12,722 nt of DNA from Microcaldota archaeon (GCA_027340645.1 DAHWQN010000007.1:1-12722), one strand, 5' to 3'; shown: positions 6,622-12,722, counted from the stretch's first letter. Translations and numbers: made by a program. The notes: generated by a model from the letters alone, not told the origin.

Positions 6622-7026
6622 TTAGAGCTCTTTGGTATCACGGTCTACTGCTTTGTTCTCGTATTCAAAAACCGCCTTCTTGACTGCACGCAGTGACAAT
6701 GTGGCGCAATGCATGCGCACCGGCCCGGGGTCTATGCCTATTATCTTCAGAAGATCCTGCCTTTTCATCGATTCTATCTCTGAGAGCTTTTTGCCCTTTA
6801 GCTTATCTATTAACATATCCGCGGATCCCATGGATATGACGCAGCCGGATCCCTCGAAGGATGCATCTTTTATTTCATTGCCTTCTATGCGCAAGTATAC
6901 TGTTATGTTGTCGCCGCACGATATGTTGTCGTCATGCACGCTCTTGGTCGCATTGGCCATTTCCCGTTTGTGCTCAGGATGTTCAAATGAGGATATTAGC
7001 TCTTCAGCATACATGTCTATGGCCAT
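6622..7026 (-). CDS. iscU: IscU-type Fe-S cluster assembly scaffold
   Basis: 134 residues from ATG at 7026 (MAIDMYAEEL). The upstream in-frame extension would run back through the divergent PIN gene and is rejected. This family assembles [2Fe-2S] clusters from sulfur supplied by a cysteine desulfurase and passes them to target proteins. Ligands are visible: NISCGDNI (C37, D39), GSGCVISMGSADM (C62) and RMHCATLSLRA (H106, C107). The gap of 45 residues between the second and third cysteine and the His before the last Cys favour IscU. SufU proteins have a longer gap and no such His, although CATL with a preceding PVR also resembles SufU. The C-terminus is slightly extended (about 12 charged residues). 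No desulfurase gene is in the window. The gene is divergent from the PIN gene with overlapping promoters. Confidence 0.9.
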   Translation of the reverse strand: MAIDMYAEELISSFEHPEHKREMANATKSVHDDNISCGDNITVYLRIEGNEIKDASFEGSGCVISMGSADMLIDKLKGKKLSEIESMKRQDLLKIIGIDPGPVRMHCATLSLRAVKKAVFEYENKAVDRDTKEL

Positions 7027-7035
7027 AAAAACAGC

Positions 7036-7062
7036 ATTATTTATAGATTTAATACATAAATA
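7036..7062. promoter_or_regulatory. Overlapping divergent promoters of iscU and the PIN gene
   Basis: Only 43 bp separate the two start codons (7026 minus, 7070 plus). The plus strand has TTTATAGATTTAA from 7041, about 25 bp before ATG 7070, so the PIN transcript would be leaderless or nearly so. The minus strand has TATAAATAATG over about 7037-7047 and an AT-rich box near 7055-7062. The latter is better spaced for a short iscU leader. Confidence 0.45.
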
Positions 7063-7069
7063 ATTTTGC

Positions 7070-7441
7070 ATGGAGATGGAGGTGCTTGTTGACACAAGCT
7101 CTATACTGTTCGGGTTCGTGAATAAGAGAAACGTGTTTGAATCTCTTAGGGATAGCATGCCAGATCATATGCAGATAATATCGAAGGGTGTGGTGCGCGA
7201 ACTTGAGAAGTTTGCCAATTCGAAGATGAAGATGAGACCTGAAGCTGCCATAGCACTTGCGTACATTACTAGCTCGAATATTCACATCGACGATTCCTCT
7301 GAGTATGTAGATGCATGGATAGAGAAGCGTTCAGAAAAGAATGGTAGTGCAGTCTGCACAAATGACATAAAGCTCAAAAGAGGCCTGAAAAGTGTCGGAG
7401 TCAATGTAGTAAGCATTTCAAGAAGTGGAAAGATAAGGTAA
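7070..7441 (+). CDS. PIN-domain protein (Fcf1/VapC9-like)
   Basis: 123 residues, the size of a single PIN domain. Acidic metal-binding residues are visible: LVDTSS (D8), VVRELEKFA (E44), a central Asp near 81, and CTNDIKLKRGLKSVGV (D99). The TND-xxL-xxxL-xxxG-V pattern is the archaeal Fcf1/Utp24-like subgroup rather than typical toxin VapC. No antitoxin gene is adjacent. Archaeal relatives are placed next to RNA polymerase and ribosome genes and are thought to act in RNA processing; that role is inferred here. The start may be ATG 7070 or ATG 7076. The TATA spacing supports a leaderless transcript beginning at about 7070. The gene lies 61 bp upstream of rpo7, an order known in many archaea. 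Confidence 0.85.
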   Translation: MEMEVLVDTSSILFGFVNKRNVFESLRDSMPDHMQIISKGVVRELEKFANSKMKMRPEAAIALAYITSSNIHIDDSSEYVDAWIEKRSEKNGSAVCTNDIKLKRGLKSVGVNVVSISRSGKIR

Positions 7442-7446
7442 CGATA

Positions 7447-7457
7447 CTTTTATATTA
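7447..7457 (+). promoter_or_regulatory. TATA-like box before rpo7
   Basis: CTTTTATATTA begins six bases after the PIN stop codon, in the 61-bp gap. It would start a transcript near 7480 with a leader of about 20 bases containing GGTGAG. The polymerase genes may therefore have their own promoter besides read-through. Confidence 0.4.
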
Positions 7458-7502
7458 GTTAACTGCTAAACAGAGTATGACTTTTAACCCTTAGGTGAGC
7501 GA

Positions 7503-8087
7503 TTGTATTATATACACACAGTAAAGGACACGATAAGTATACCTCCAAGCCATTTCGGTGAGGACATAAATAAGGCAGCAAAGGATATACTGCGCACCAG
7601 ATATGAGCGTACGTTCAACAAGCAGATGGGAATAATAATAGCCCTGTTCAACGTGCGGGAGATAAGCGATGGAGTTATCCTACCTGGGGATCCATCAACG
7701 CACCACACAGTTACGTTTGATTTGCTGTCCTTCGGTCTCGACGTAGGCGAGATAGTTGTTGGAGAGGTTTCAGAGCTTGTAGATTTCGGATGCTTTGTAC
7801 GTCTAGGGCCAATTGACGGCCTCGTCCACATGTCACAGATTACAAACGACTATATAAACTATGACAGGAGGGCAGGAACTCTTGTACTCAGAAATAGCAA
7901 GAGAAGCATTAAGAAGGGAGATATAGTATATGCCAAGGTTTCAACAGTAAGCCTGAAGAACAATATCAAGGATACTAAGATAGCGCTTACAATGCGCCCA
8001 GATGGTCTTGGAAAGCCTGAGTGGCTTAAGGAGCCTAAGCCGAAAGATAAAAAGAGCGTAAGAGGCAAAGAGCCTAAGAAGGGATGA
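7503..8087 (+). CDS. rpoE: DNA-directed RNA polymerase subunit Rpo7 (RpoE1)
   Basis: 194 residues. The protein is the large partner of the polymerase stalk (with Rpo4) and helps promoter opening and RNA binding. The N-terminal tip domain (residues 1-80) has MYYIHTVKDTISIPPSHFG, ILRTRYE and GDPSTHHTVTFDLL. The S1/OB domain (82-165) has GEVSELVDFGCFVRLGPIDG, GLVHMSQITNDY and, near its end, KIALTMRPDGLG. The tail after PEWLKEPKPK is lysine-rich and about 20 residues longer than in many archaea. The start is TTG at 7503, giving the family's exact MYYI beginning. GGTGAG at 7494-7499 is a good ribosome site at 3-4 bases spacing. It is followed after 4 bp by spt4, a widely conserved pairing. Confidence 0.96.
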   Translation: MYYIHTVKDTISIPPSHFGEDINKAAKDILRTRYERTFNKQMGIIIALFNVREISDGVILPGDPSTHHTVTFDLLSFGLDVGEIVVGEVSELVDFGCFVRLGPIDGLVHMSQITNDYINYDRRAGTLVLRNSKRSIKKGDIVYAKVSTVSLKNNIKDTKIALTMRPDGLGKPEWLKEPKPKDKKSVRGKEPKKG

Positions 8088-8091
8088 ATGA

Positions 8092-8280
8092 ATGGAAAAG
8101 GCATGCAGGAACTGCAAGCTCATAATTGCGCAGGGGGAGAAGTGTCCCTTATGCGACAAGTCTGACCTCACTCATAAGTGGTCTGGTTATATAATAGTGC
8201 TAAATGTTGAGACATCCGAACTTGCCAAAAAGCTGGGCATAAAAGTCAACGGAACCTATGCATTGAATATAAATGACTGA
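8092..8280 (+). CDS. spt4: Transcription elongation factor Spt4 (RpoE2)
   Basis: 62 residues. Spt4 binds Spt5 (the NusG-like factor) and supports elongation by the archaeal RNA polymerase. Zinc ligands are C5-x2-C8 and C18-x2-C21, followed by the typical strand and helix KWSGYIIVLNVETSELAKKLGI and the closing NGTYALNI. Length and domain match the family fully. It starts 4 bp after the rpo7 stop, with a purine-rich AAGGGATGA upstream, so the two are co-translated from one mRNA. No spt5 gene is in the window. Confidence 0.95.
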   Translation: MEKACRNCKLIIAQGEKCPLCDKSDLTHKWSGYIIVLNVETSELAKKLGIKVNGTYALNIND

Positions 8281-8321
8281 GTTGCCACGGAATTACTCTA
8301 GAAAGACGCAACCCCTGTCAT

Positions 8322-8337
8322 ATGCGCTTAAGCGCAT
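8322..8337. terminator. Palindrome between convergent spt4 and FKBP genes
   Basis: ATGCGCTTAAGCGCAT is a perfect 16-bp palindrome that folds to a 6-bp stem with a TTAA loop on either strand. It lies in the 56-bp convergent gap, touching the FKBP stop codon. Its position and symmetry suggest a two-way transcript-end signal. Confidence 0.45.
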
Positions 8338-9029
8338 TATCCAGTTTGTTTTAAGTCCTCTCTTGAGTATTCCTCATCCACACTTATGCTCTTCAGAGAA
8401 TCTATGTAGCTGAATGCGAATGCTACTGAGTTCGCCTTGTTTATAAGAAACTGTGAGTCCTTCTTGACCTTTGAATTAAACACAACTTTTACTCTAGATT
8501 CGTTTGACTCGACAGATGACGGCTCGAGCTGATAGCGCTCAAATGCCGATTTCACCTTCTCTTTTTGGTCATCCACCTTGCCTACGACTTTTACATCGCA
8601 AGTTATTGTCTCACCTGCAAGAGGATGATTAGCATCGACCATTACCCTCCCGGAGTTGACGCTTACTACGGTAGCTATAGTGCCATCCAAATCTATCTGC
8701 ATGCCCGGTACAGGATTCATATCGCGTTTCCTGAAGTCCGACAATGGCATGATACGTACAAGATCCTTGTTTCTCTCTCCGAAAGCGGAATCTGGCCCGA
8801 GTTCAAGCTTTTTCTCTTGACCAACATCCATGCTCTTAATGGCGTCTGATATGCCTTTTATTGTGTTGTCCTTGCCTACTACGACAAGCTGCGGCCCGTA
8901 TCGCGCATCTTCATCATGCATATCGTTCTTCTCTGCTATTTCCTTGTTCGTCGTCCTTACAACTGTATTATCAGAATGGCGGCGTATCGTGTACTCTATC
9001 TTTACAAAATCTCCTTCCTTTATGGTCAT
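8337..9029 (-). CDS. slyD: FKBP-type peptidyl-prolyl isomerase, long archaeal form (SlyD-like)
   Basis: 230 residues. It catalyses proline cis-trans isomerisation and acts as a folding chaperone in the cytosol. The FKBP half is split as in SlyD: VKIEYTIRRHSDNTVVRTT and KGISDAIKSMDVGQEKKLEL, AFGERN, then an insert-in-flap domain (about 88-128, with GMQIDLDG and GRVMVDANHPLAG), then the closing strand TITCDVKVVGKV. Residues about 150-220 form an extra C-terminal domain, as in the long archaeal FKBP26 type. The histidine-rich metal tail of E. coli SlyD is absent. The start is ATG at 9029 with GTGAT three bases upstream. TTG at 9032 lies between the two and is unlikely. An AATATAT box around 9060-9068 fits its promoter. 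Confidence 0.93.
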   Translation of the reverse strand: MTIKEGDFVKIEYTIRRHSDNTVVRTTNKEIAEKNDMHDEDARYGPQLVVVGKDNTIKGISDAIKSMDVGQEKKLELGPDSAFGERNKDLVRIMPLSDFRKRDMNPVPGMQIDLDGTIATVVSVNSGRVMVDANHPLAGETITCDVKVVGKVDDQKEKVKSAFERYQLEPSSVESNESRVKVVFNSKVKKDSQFLINKANSVAFAFSYIDSLKSISVDEEYSREDLKQTG

Positions 9030-9057
9030 CAAATCACTTGTTGAATTTTAGATTGTT

Positions 9058-9069
9058 AAGATATATTAT
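9058..9069 (-). promoter_or_regulatory. TATA box of the FKBP gene
   Basis: The minus strand reads ATAATATATC about 30-40 bp upstream of ATG 9029. A transcript would start near 9037-9040 and just include the GTGAT ribosome site. Confidence 0.45.
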
Positions 9070-9103
9070 CCTTGCTATACAGTTTCTGCGGATGGTAGGC
9101 ATG

Positions 9104-9112
9104 GTTATTTAA
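9104..9112 (+). promoter_or_regulatory. TATA box of the 9159-12184 operon
   Basis: TATTTAAAG is centred about 27 bp before 9135. This gives a leader of about 24 bases to ATG 9159, including GTGAT. It could alternatively give a leaderless start at ATG 9132. Confidence 0.45.
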
Positions 9113-9158
9113 AGTTTTAAACCTCTACATTATGGATTTTGAGTCTGAACGTGATTTG

Positions 9159-9761
9159 ATGAATAAGAAAAAAACACTAGAAGTAGTCATACTTCTAGTA
9201 ATAGGAGCTGCATTTGTATCTTCTTATGCAATATCATTTAGCGGCATCGGAACAACACGGGTAAGCAGTACTACCACAACTGTAGCGCCTTCTACGACAT
9301 ATGCGTATGGTTTTGCAAACGCCATGATACTTAATTTTTCGAATGATTTGCAGGTAAGTCCTATTTGTAATGACTCTGCTGGCACAATAAATGAGGTAAG
9401 CAATTTGACACTTAAGTTGGAGGCTAACGGCTCAGTGACAAATGAGTACAGTCTGGGAAGCGGCATTGATATCCAAACAGGCACCATGAATGCTGGAGAG
9501 TTTTACGGATATGCAAGCAATATGCTCAGCAGCAATGCCATTAAGTGTGTGGAGTTCTCAGGCACCGCATTTGTCGAACTTCCACAGACAATTAACTTTA
9601 CAATATCTGGGCAAAAATATCCTTTAGGTCTTTCACAAGCTATGAGAGATTATCAGATACCTATAAATCTGAGTTATACTGGAAATGTTATTTTGCTGAG
9701 AGTTTCTGGACTTGTCGAGGGTAACGGCACTGTATATCAAATAAATGTATCGCGTGGCTGA
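9159..9761 (+). CDS. Small secreted or membrane-anchored protein of unknown function
   Basis: 200 residues from ATG 9159, chosen because GTGAT stands three bases upstream. The alternative ATG 9132 adds nine residues. MNKKKTLEVVILLVIGAAFV forms a signal anchor: basic head, then a hydrophobic stretch to about residue 27. Next is a Ser/Thr-rich linker (VSSTTTTVAPSTT) and an extracytoplasmic domain of about 150 residues with at least six N-x-S/T sequons. It contains two cysteines, in SPICNDS and IKCVEF, that could form a disulfide. I do not recognise a family. It is the first gene of a tight operon: its stop is one base before the gltX start codon. Coupling of a surface protein to GluRS probably reflects genome compaction rather than shared function. 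Confidence 0.8.
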   Translation: MNKKKTLEVVILLVIGAAFVSSYAISFSGIGTTRVSSTTTTVAPSTTYAYGFANAMILNFSNDLQVSPICNDSAGTINEVSNLTLKLEANGSVTNEYSLGSGIDIQTGTMNAGEFYGYASNMLSSNAIKCVEFSGTAFVELPQTINFTISGQKYPLGLSQAMRDYQIPINLSYTGNVILLRVSGLVEGNGTVYQINVSRG

Positions 9762-9762
9762 G

Positions 9763-11481
9763 ATGGCTATCGGAGATTTGGAAAGTGAGATAAGGAAAAT
9801 TGCAATCAGGAATGCTCTTGAATACGGAAAAGCGCGTACTGGCAACGTACTCAGTAAGTGCCTTTCCAGGTTTCCAGAACTTAGAGACGACATAAAGAGC
9901 CTTACAGCCGAGATATCGAAGATAGTTGAAGATGTAAACTCGCTGAGCGAGAGCGATGTGAGAAAAGAGGCTGATGTACACATCGAGGAGTTCAGGCAGG
10001 AAGACAAGAAGCGCGCAGAGAAAAGCGCCCAACATAACATGGAATTGAGTGGGGCTGTTTCAGGAGAGTTTATGACTAGGTTCCCGCCGGAACCAAATGG
10101 CTATATGCAGATAGGTCACGCTAAGGCGGCATGGACAGAACGTGAGTTTTCTGACATATATAAAGGCAAACTTGCACTTTATTTTGATGACACGAACCCT
10201 GACAAGGAGAGGCAGGAATTTGTTGATTCAATACGCAAGGACATTAAGTGGCTTGGAATAAAATACGATACTGAGTACTTTGCAAGCGATAATATACCGC
10301 AGATGTACCTGTATGCGGAAAAGCTCATAGAGAACGGTAATGCATATGTATGTACCTGCTCTAAGGAAGAGATAAAGGACCAGAGGATGAAGGGCATTTC
10401 ATGCAGACACAGACGCCAGAGCCCGAAGAAGAACCGCGAAATCTGGATGGAGATGTCATCTTCAAAAGAGGAGGATGGCATGATACTGCGGATGAAAGGA
10501 GATATGAAGAGCAACAACACCACAATGCGGGATCCGACGCTGTTCCGTGTAAAGACATCAGTCCACTACAGGCAAGGATCGGCATACAGAGTATGGCCGA
10601 CATACCTGTTTAATACACCAATAATGGACTCGTTGAATGGAATTACTGATGTCATAAGGAGCAAGGAATTCGAACTTGTAGATGAAATGTATGTGTATAT
10701 TCTCAGCCTTCTCGAGTTGAGGCAGCCGAGAATACACAGCATTGCAAGGCTTGAGATTAAGGATAACTTAACTTCAAAACGCAAGATAAATGAGCTTATG
10801 GAAAAGGGGTTGTTATGGGGCTATGATGACCCGAGGCTTGTCACAATTGCTGGCCTAAGACGTAGAGGCGTAGTGCCGAGTGCGATAAAGAGCTTTGTTA
10901 TGCGTTTTGGAATGAGCAAGAGCAACAGCATCGTAAGCATAGACATGCTTCTGGCGGAGAATCGCAAGTTGATAGATAAAGTGGCAAGGCGCCTTTTCTT
11001 TGTTGAAAACCCAAAAAGGCTGATTGTGCAGGGTATTCCAGAACATGCGCGCGATGTCAAGATAAAAGTGCATCCTGAATCAGACCTGGGATTTAGGAGA
11101 TACAGGCTAAGCAACGAATTCTTTATAAATGCATATGATGCAAATAAGTTAACGAAGGGCGATCAGATCAGACTGAAAGATGCGTTTAGCATTAGAGTGC
11201 TTGCTTCCACTGGCAATTCCATAACAGGAGAGTATGCTGGCGATGATGAAAGCAGTGCCAGGATACAATGGGTAAATCAGGGCAATTACATAACATGCAA
11301 GACGTATGATATAGGAAATCTTTTAAGTGGCGAGAGCTTCAATGAGCAGAGCATGATAGTTAAAGATGGCTACGTTGAGAGCCATGCAGAGAGTATATCT
11401 GTGGGGGAGATAGTGCAGTTCGAGCGTATCGGATTCTTCAAGCTTGATAGTAAGGAGGATATGGGATTTTTATCATTGTGA
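9763..11481 (+). CDS. gltX: Glutamyl-tRNA synthetase, archaeal type
   Basis: 572 residues from ATG 9763. The in-frame ATG 9745 overlaps the upstream gene and is less likely. A class I enzyme, it loads Glu onto tRNA-Glu and, if non-discriminating as in most archaea, onto tRNA-Gln too. The helical N-terminal extension (about 1-100) is usual for archaea. The catalytic domain has FMTRFPPEPNGY followed by MQIGHAKAAW, then YFDDTNPDKERQEF, YVCTCSKEEI, CRHR and IKDNLTSKRKINEL (the KMSKS-equivalent loop, residues about 336-340). WGYDDPRL, TIAGLRRRGV and AENRKLIDKVARRLFFV also match archaeal GluRS. The C-terminal beta-barrel anticodon domain, not the bacterial helical one, fills about 410-572. Odd point: the first His of the HIGH motif is Gln (residue 116, codon CAG at 10108-10110). 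The enzyme otherwise looks complete. Confidence 0.95.
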   Translation: MAIGDLESEIRKIAIRNALEYGKARTGNVLSKCLSRFPELRDDIKSLTAEISKIVEDVNSLSESDVRKEADVHIEEFRQEDKKRAEKSAQHNMELSGAVSGEFMTRFPPEPNGYMQIGHAKAAWTEREFSDIYKGKLALYFDDTNPDKERQEFVDSIRKDIKWLGIKYDTEYFASDNIPQMYLYAEKLIENGNAYVCTCSKEEIKDQRMKGISCRHRRQSPKKNREIWMEMSSSKEEDGMILRMKGDMKSNNTTMRDPTLFRVKTSVHYRQGSAYRVWPTYLFNTPIMDSLNGITDVIRSKEFELVDEMYVYILSLLELRQPRIHSIARLEIKDNLTSKRKINELMEKGLLWGYDDPRLVTIAGLRRRGVVPSAIKSFVMRFGMSKSNSIVSIDMLLAENRKLIDKVARRLFFVENPKRLIVQGIPEHARDVKIKVHPESDLGFRRYRLSNEFFINAYDANKLTKGDQIRLKDAFSIRVLASTGNSITGEYAGDDESSARIQWVNQGNYITCKTYDIGNLLSGESFNEQSMIVKDGYVESHAESISVGEIVQFERIGFFKLDSKEDMGFLSL

Positions 11482-11485
11482 TTAT

Positions 11486-12184
11486 ATGGCTGTAGTTTCG
11501 AGAGACAATAGAGTTGAGAACAGCTACGAAAACAGCATACTAGGAATAGTGCGCGATGCGTGGAGAAAGAGCGTGCCTGAACACCAGAAGAGGGATGGTA
11601 CGGTAGAGGCCATTGTGGCGCATTCTGGAAGAATGGGGAAGATACTCGGTGCAACGGCGGAGTATGACGCCATATGCATACCGAATATACTTGAACATAT
11701 GAAGTACATGAGCCTGCCTGAAGCAAGAAGCTACATGCATGTACTCGAAAGGCTTGGTTATGTTTACAAACGTGCATACGGCAGCTATGTTGCCAGTCTG
11801 CTTATGATCGGAGTAAGTAAAAAGGCAAGGGATACCAGCGGTGCATCACGTCATCTAGAGTACATTGTGGACAGGATAAGTAAAAAGAGCAAACGCTACG
11901 AAAGGCTCTCTAACAAGGAAGCCACAATGCTGCGCGCTCTTTCTGCAAGAAGGTATGTAAAAAGCAAGAGCCTAATCGGAAGATTGTTTGGGAAAGGAGA
12001 AATAGCGTTGCTTGATACCGCTATAATGGAGAGAAAAGAGAGGATACGCGGACATACGATGAAGATGGCTAAGTATTCAGAAATGATAAACGGAAGTGCT
12101 GGAAGGCCTTCAGATTCAGGAAATAATGGGAAGCCTGAAGCTAATCCTACAGGGAAGCTGCCTAACGGTTTAGACCAAGGCTAA
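11486..12184 (+). CDS. Basic protein of unknown function, downstream of gltX
   Basis: 232 residues from ATG 11486. The signal GTGAT (11478-11482) overlaps the gltX stop codon and stands three bases before this ATG, so translation is likely coupled. The protein is soluble, helical and rich in Lys/Arg. Residues about 60-115 (IPNILEHMKYMSLPEARSYM, then HVLERLGYVYKRAYGSYVAS) could be a winged-helix-like fold. About 130-205 is charged helix with many K/R pairs, and the last 30 residues are a flexible Gly/Asn/Pro-rich tail. I recognise no family; nucleic-acid binding is a guess from charge. Its stop codon directly abuts the stop of the convergent gene, with no spacer. Confidence 0.75.
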   Translation: MAVVSRDNRVENSYENSILGIVRDAWRKSVPEHQKRDGTVEAIVAHSGRMGKILGATAEYDAICIPNILEHMKYMSLPEARSYMHVLERLGYVYKRAYGSYVASLLMIGVSKKARDTSGASRHLEYIVDRISKKSKRYERLSNKEATMLRALSARRYVKSKSLIGRLFGKGEIALLDTAIMERKERIRGHTMKMAKYSEMINGSAGRPSDSGNNGKPEANPTGKLPNGLDQG

Positions 12185-12514
12185 TCATCTCTTGCAGCAG
12201 TAATGGCATTCCAATGCCACTGCTTGACCATATCTCTTTACCAGTTGCTGCCTTACGTTTTTAGTGTCGGAACTCGCGCTACGCACTACAAACGCATACC
12301 TGCCACTGGTGACCATAACCTCGCGTACGCCTTTTATACCAAGTATGTTCTTCACAGATTGATGCGCATCCGATCTTTCGTCCGGCTTCAAAAAAATAAA
12401 AGATCCGTAATCGCCGCGCATCTTCACATTAGGCCCTTTGGTTTCCTCCATGCATTCACATCGTGTGATCCGCTCATCTGCGGACCGACACACCCAAAAG
12501 AATGCCAGACGCAT
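12185..12514 (-). CDS. Stand-alone Lrp/AsnC-type RAM domain protein
   Basis: 109 residues. The second half (about 35-100) matches the effector-binding RAM fold of Lrp/AsnC proteins: YGSFIFLKPDERSD, VKNILGIKGVREVMVTSGRY and AFVVRSASSDTKNVRQQL. There is no helix-turn-helix DNA-binding domain, as in the known stand-alone RAM proteins of archaea, which form ring oligomers and may bind amino acids. The N-terminal 22 residues are atypical. They are kept because ATG 12514 has the strong ribosome site GGAGGGTGGGG just upstream, whereas the inner ATG 12451 has only TGAATGC before it. The C-terminus ends ECHYCCKR, an unusual cysteine cluster that could bind metal. Its leader carries two inverted repeats, described separately. 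Confidence 0.75.
   Translation of the reverse strand: MRLAFFWVCRSADERITRCECMEETKGPNVKMRGDYGSFIFLKPDERSDAHQSVKNILGIKGVREVMVTSGRYAFVVRSASSDTKNVRQQLVKRYGQAVALECHYCCKR
12196..12224. terminator. Long hairpin inside the 3' end of the RAM gene
   Basis: AGCAG (12196-12200) and TGGCATT (12204-12210) pair with AATGCCA (12213-12219) and CTGCT (12220-12224). That gives 12 bp with a 3-base bulge and a 2-base loop. Because the convergent stops abut, this hairpin falls 12 bp past the stop of the plus-strand operon while coding for the end of the RAM protein. It may end or protect the operon transcript. Confidence 0.4.
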
Positions 12515-12569
12515 TCCCCACCCTCCAATCTTTTTGGAGCCTTCTTCCTAAGAAGACGCATTTAATATA
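12515..12569 (-). promoter_or_regulatory. Promoter and leader of the RAM gene with two inverted repeats
   Basis: On the minus strand a TATATTAAA box (about 12560-12568) would start a transcript near 12538-12542. Between the box and that point lies CTTCTT-CCT-AAGAAG (12541-12555), a compact operator-like palindrome. The leader itself has a 6-bp hairpin, CTCCAA/TTGGAG (12523-12539). Its far arm holds the GGAG of the ribosome site, so folding could limit translation. Confidence 0.45.
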
Positions 12570-12657
12570 ATTCACTATATTTAAATATTTTAATGTTAAA
12601 AATATCCATAGAAACAAGGCATCAGGAGATATAATTCTTGAATTAAAGCCGATTGCG

Positions 12658-12722
12658 ATGCAGAGGGCAAAAAAGATTTACGTCGGTTTTGCTAGTAATA
12701 ACCTGAAAATAAAATCGCTTAA
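12658..12722 (+). CDS. Possible start of a gene running off the window
   Basis: ATG 12658 opens a frame to the window end, reading MQRAKKIYVGFASNNLKIKS. The same frame is also open upstream to before 12590 without another standard start. A TATA-like ACTATATTTAAATATT at 12573-12588 lies above it. There is no clear ribosome site. The fragment is too short to identify. Confidence 0.35.
   Translation, partial: MQRAKKIYVGFASNNLKIKSL

Noticed and set aside
7027..7158. 44-residue extension of the IscU protein
   Set aside because: It overlaps the divergent promoter and the PIN gene and has no match to the family; ATG 7026 gives normal length.
7070..7441. PIN gene as a VapC toxin of a toxin-antitoxin pair
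   Set aside because: No antitoxin gene is adjacent, and the motif pattern and rpo7/spt4 neighbourhood fit the Fcf1-like housekeeping group.
1..12722. CRISPR array, insertion sequence or integrated element
   Set aside because: No regularly spaced repeats, transposase or integrase motifs, or tRNA-linked attachment duplication were seen.

Overview
The window is archaeal chromosomal DNA. It carries Rpo7 (RpoE1) and Spt4, an archaeal-type glutamyl-tRNA synthetase, an archaeal/eukaryotic-type prolyl-tRNA synthetase, a tRNA-Gln without an encoded CCA end, TATA-box promoters, and a C/D box methylation-guide RNA. Heavy use of ATA, AGA and AGG codons, moderate GC, short spacers and many compact unrecognised genes would suit a small-genome archaeon of the ARMAN/DPANN kind. 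That placement is inference from style, not proof.

Layout. 1-1020 (+): a four-helix membrane protein with a PLD-like cytosolic domain. 1112-3203 (-): two genes in tandem, a secreted CAP/SCP protein followed by a PH-like plus rhodanese-like protein whose catalytic cysteine position is serine. 3312-3902 (+): a YihX-like HAD hydrolase. 3903-4177: no intact gene, with a possible membrane-protein remnant on the minus strand. 4178-4918 (+): a divergent glutamate 5-kinase (ProB)-like frame that has lost a normal start codon and some family motifs. 4934-6385 (+): ProRS. 6418-6490: tRNA-Gln(UUG). 6530-6590: C/D box sRNA with its own TATA box.

6622-7026 (-) is an IscU-type Fe-S scaffold, divergent from 7070-8280 (+), a PIN-domain protein / rpo7 / spt4 cluster. 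8337-9029 (-) is a two-domain FKBP prolyl isomerase. 9159-12184 (+) is a tight three-gene operon: a small secreted protein, GluRS, and an unrecognised basic protein. 12185-12514 (-) is a stand-alone Lrp/AsnC-type RAM domain protein whose stop codon abuts that of the operon. A new plus-strand frame may begin at 12658.

Functional themes are information processing (two synthetases, tRNA-Gln, rRNA/tRNA methylation guide, RNA polymerase stalk subunit, Spt4, PIN nuclease), protein folding and Fe-S assembly, mixed with cell-surface proteins. Four genes share the same initiation signal, GTGAT-N3-ATG, which matches the archaeal 16S 3' end. I found no CRISPR array, insertion sequence, prophage or toxin-antitoxin pair. 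The items most worth a second look are the guide RNA, the damaged or repurposed proB at what looks like a rearrangement junction, the PH-pseudorhodanese fusion, the membrane PLD-like protein, and a GluRS whose HIGH signature reads QIGH.
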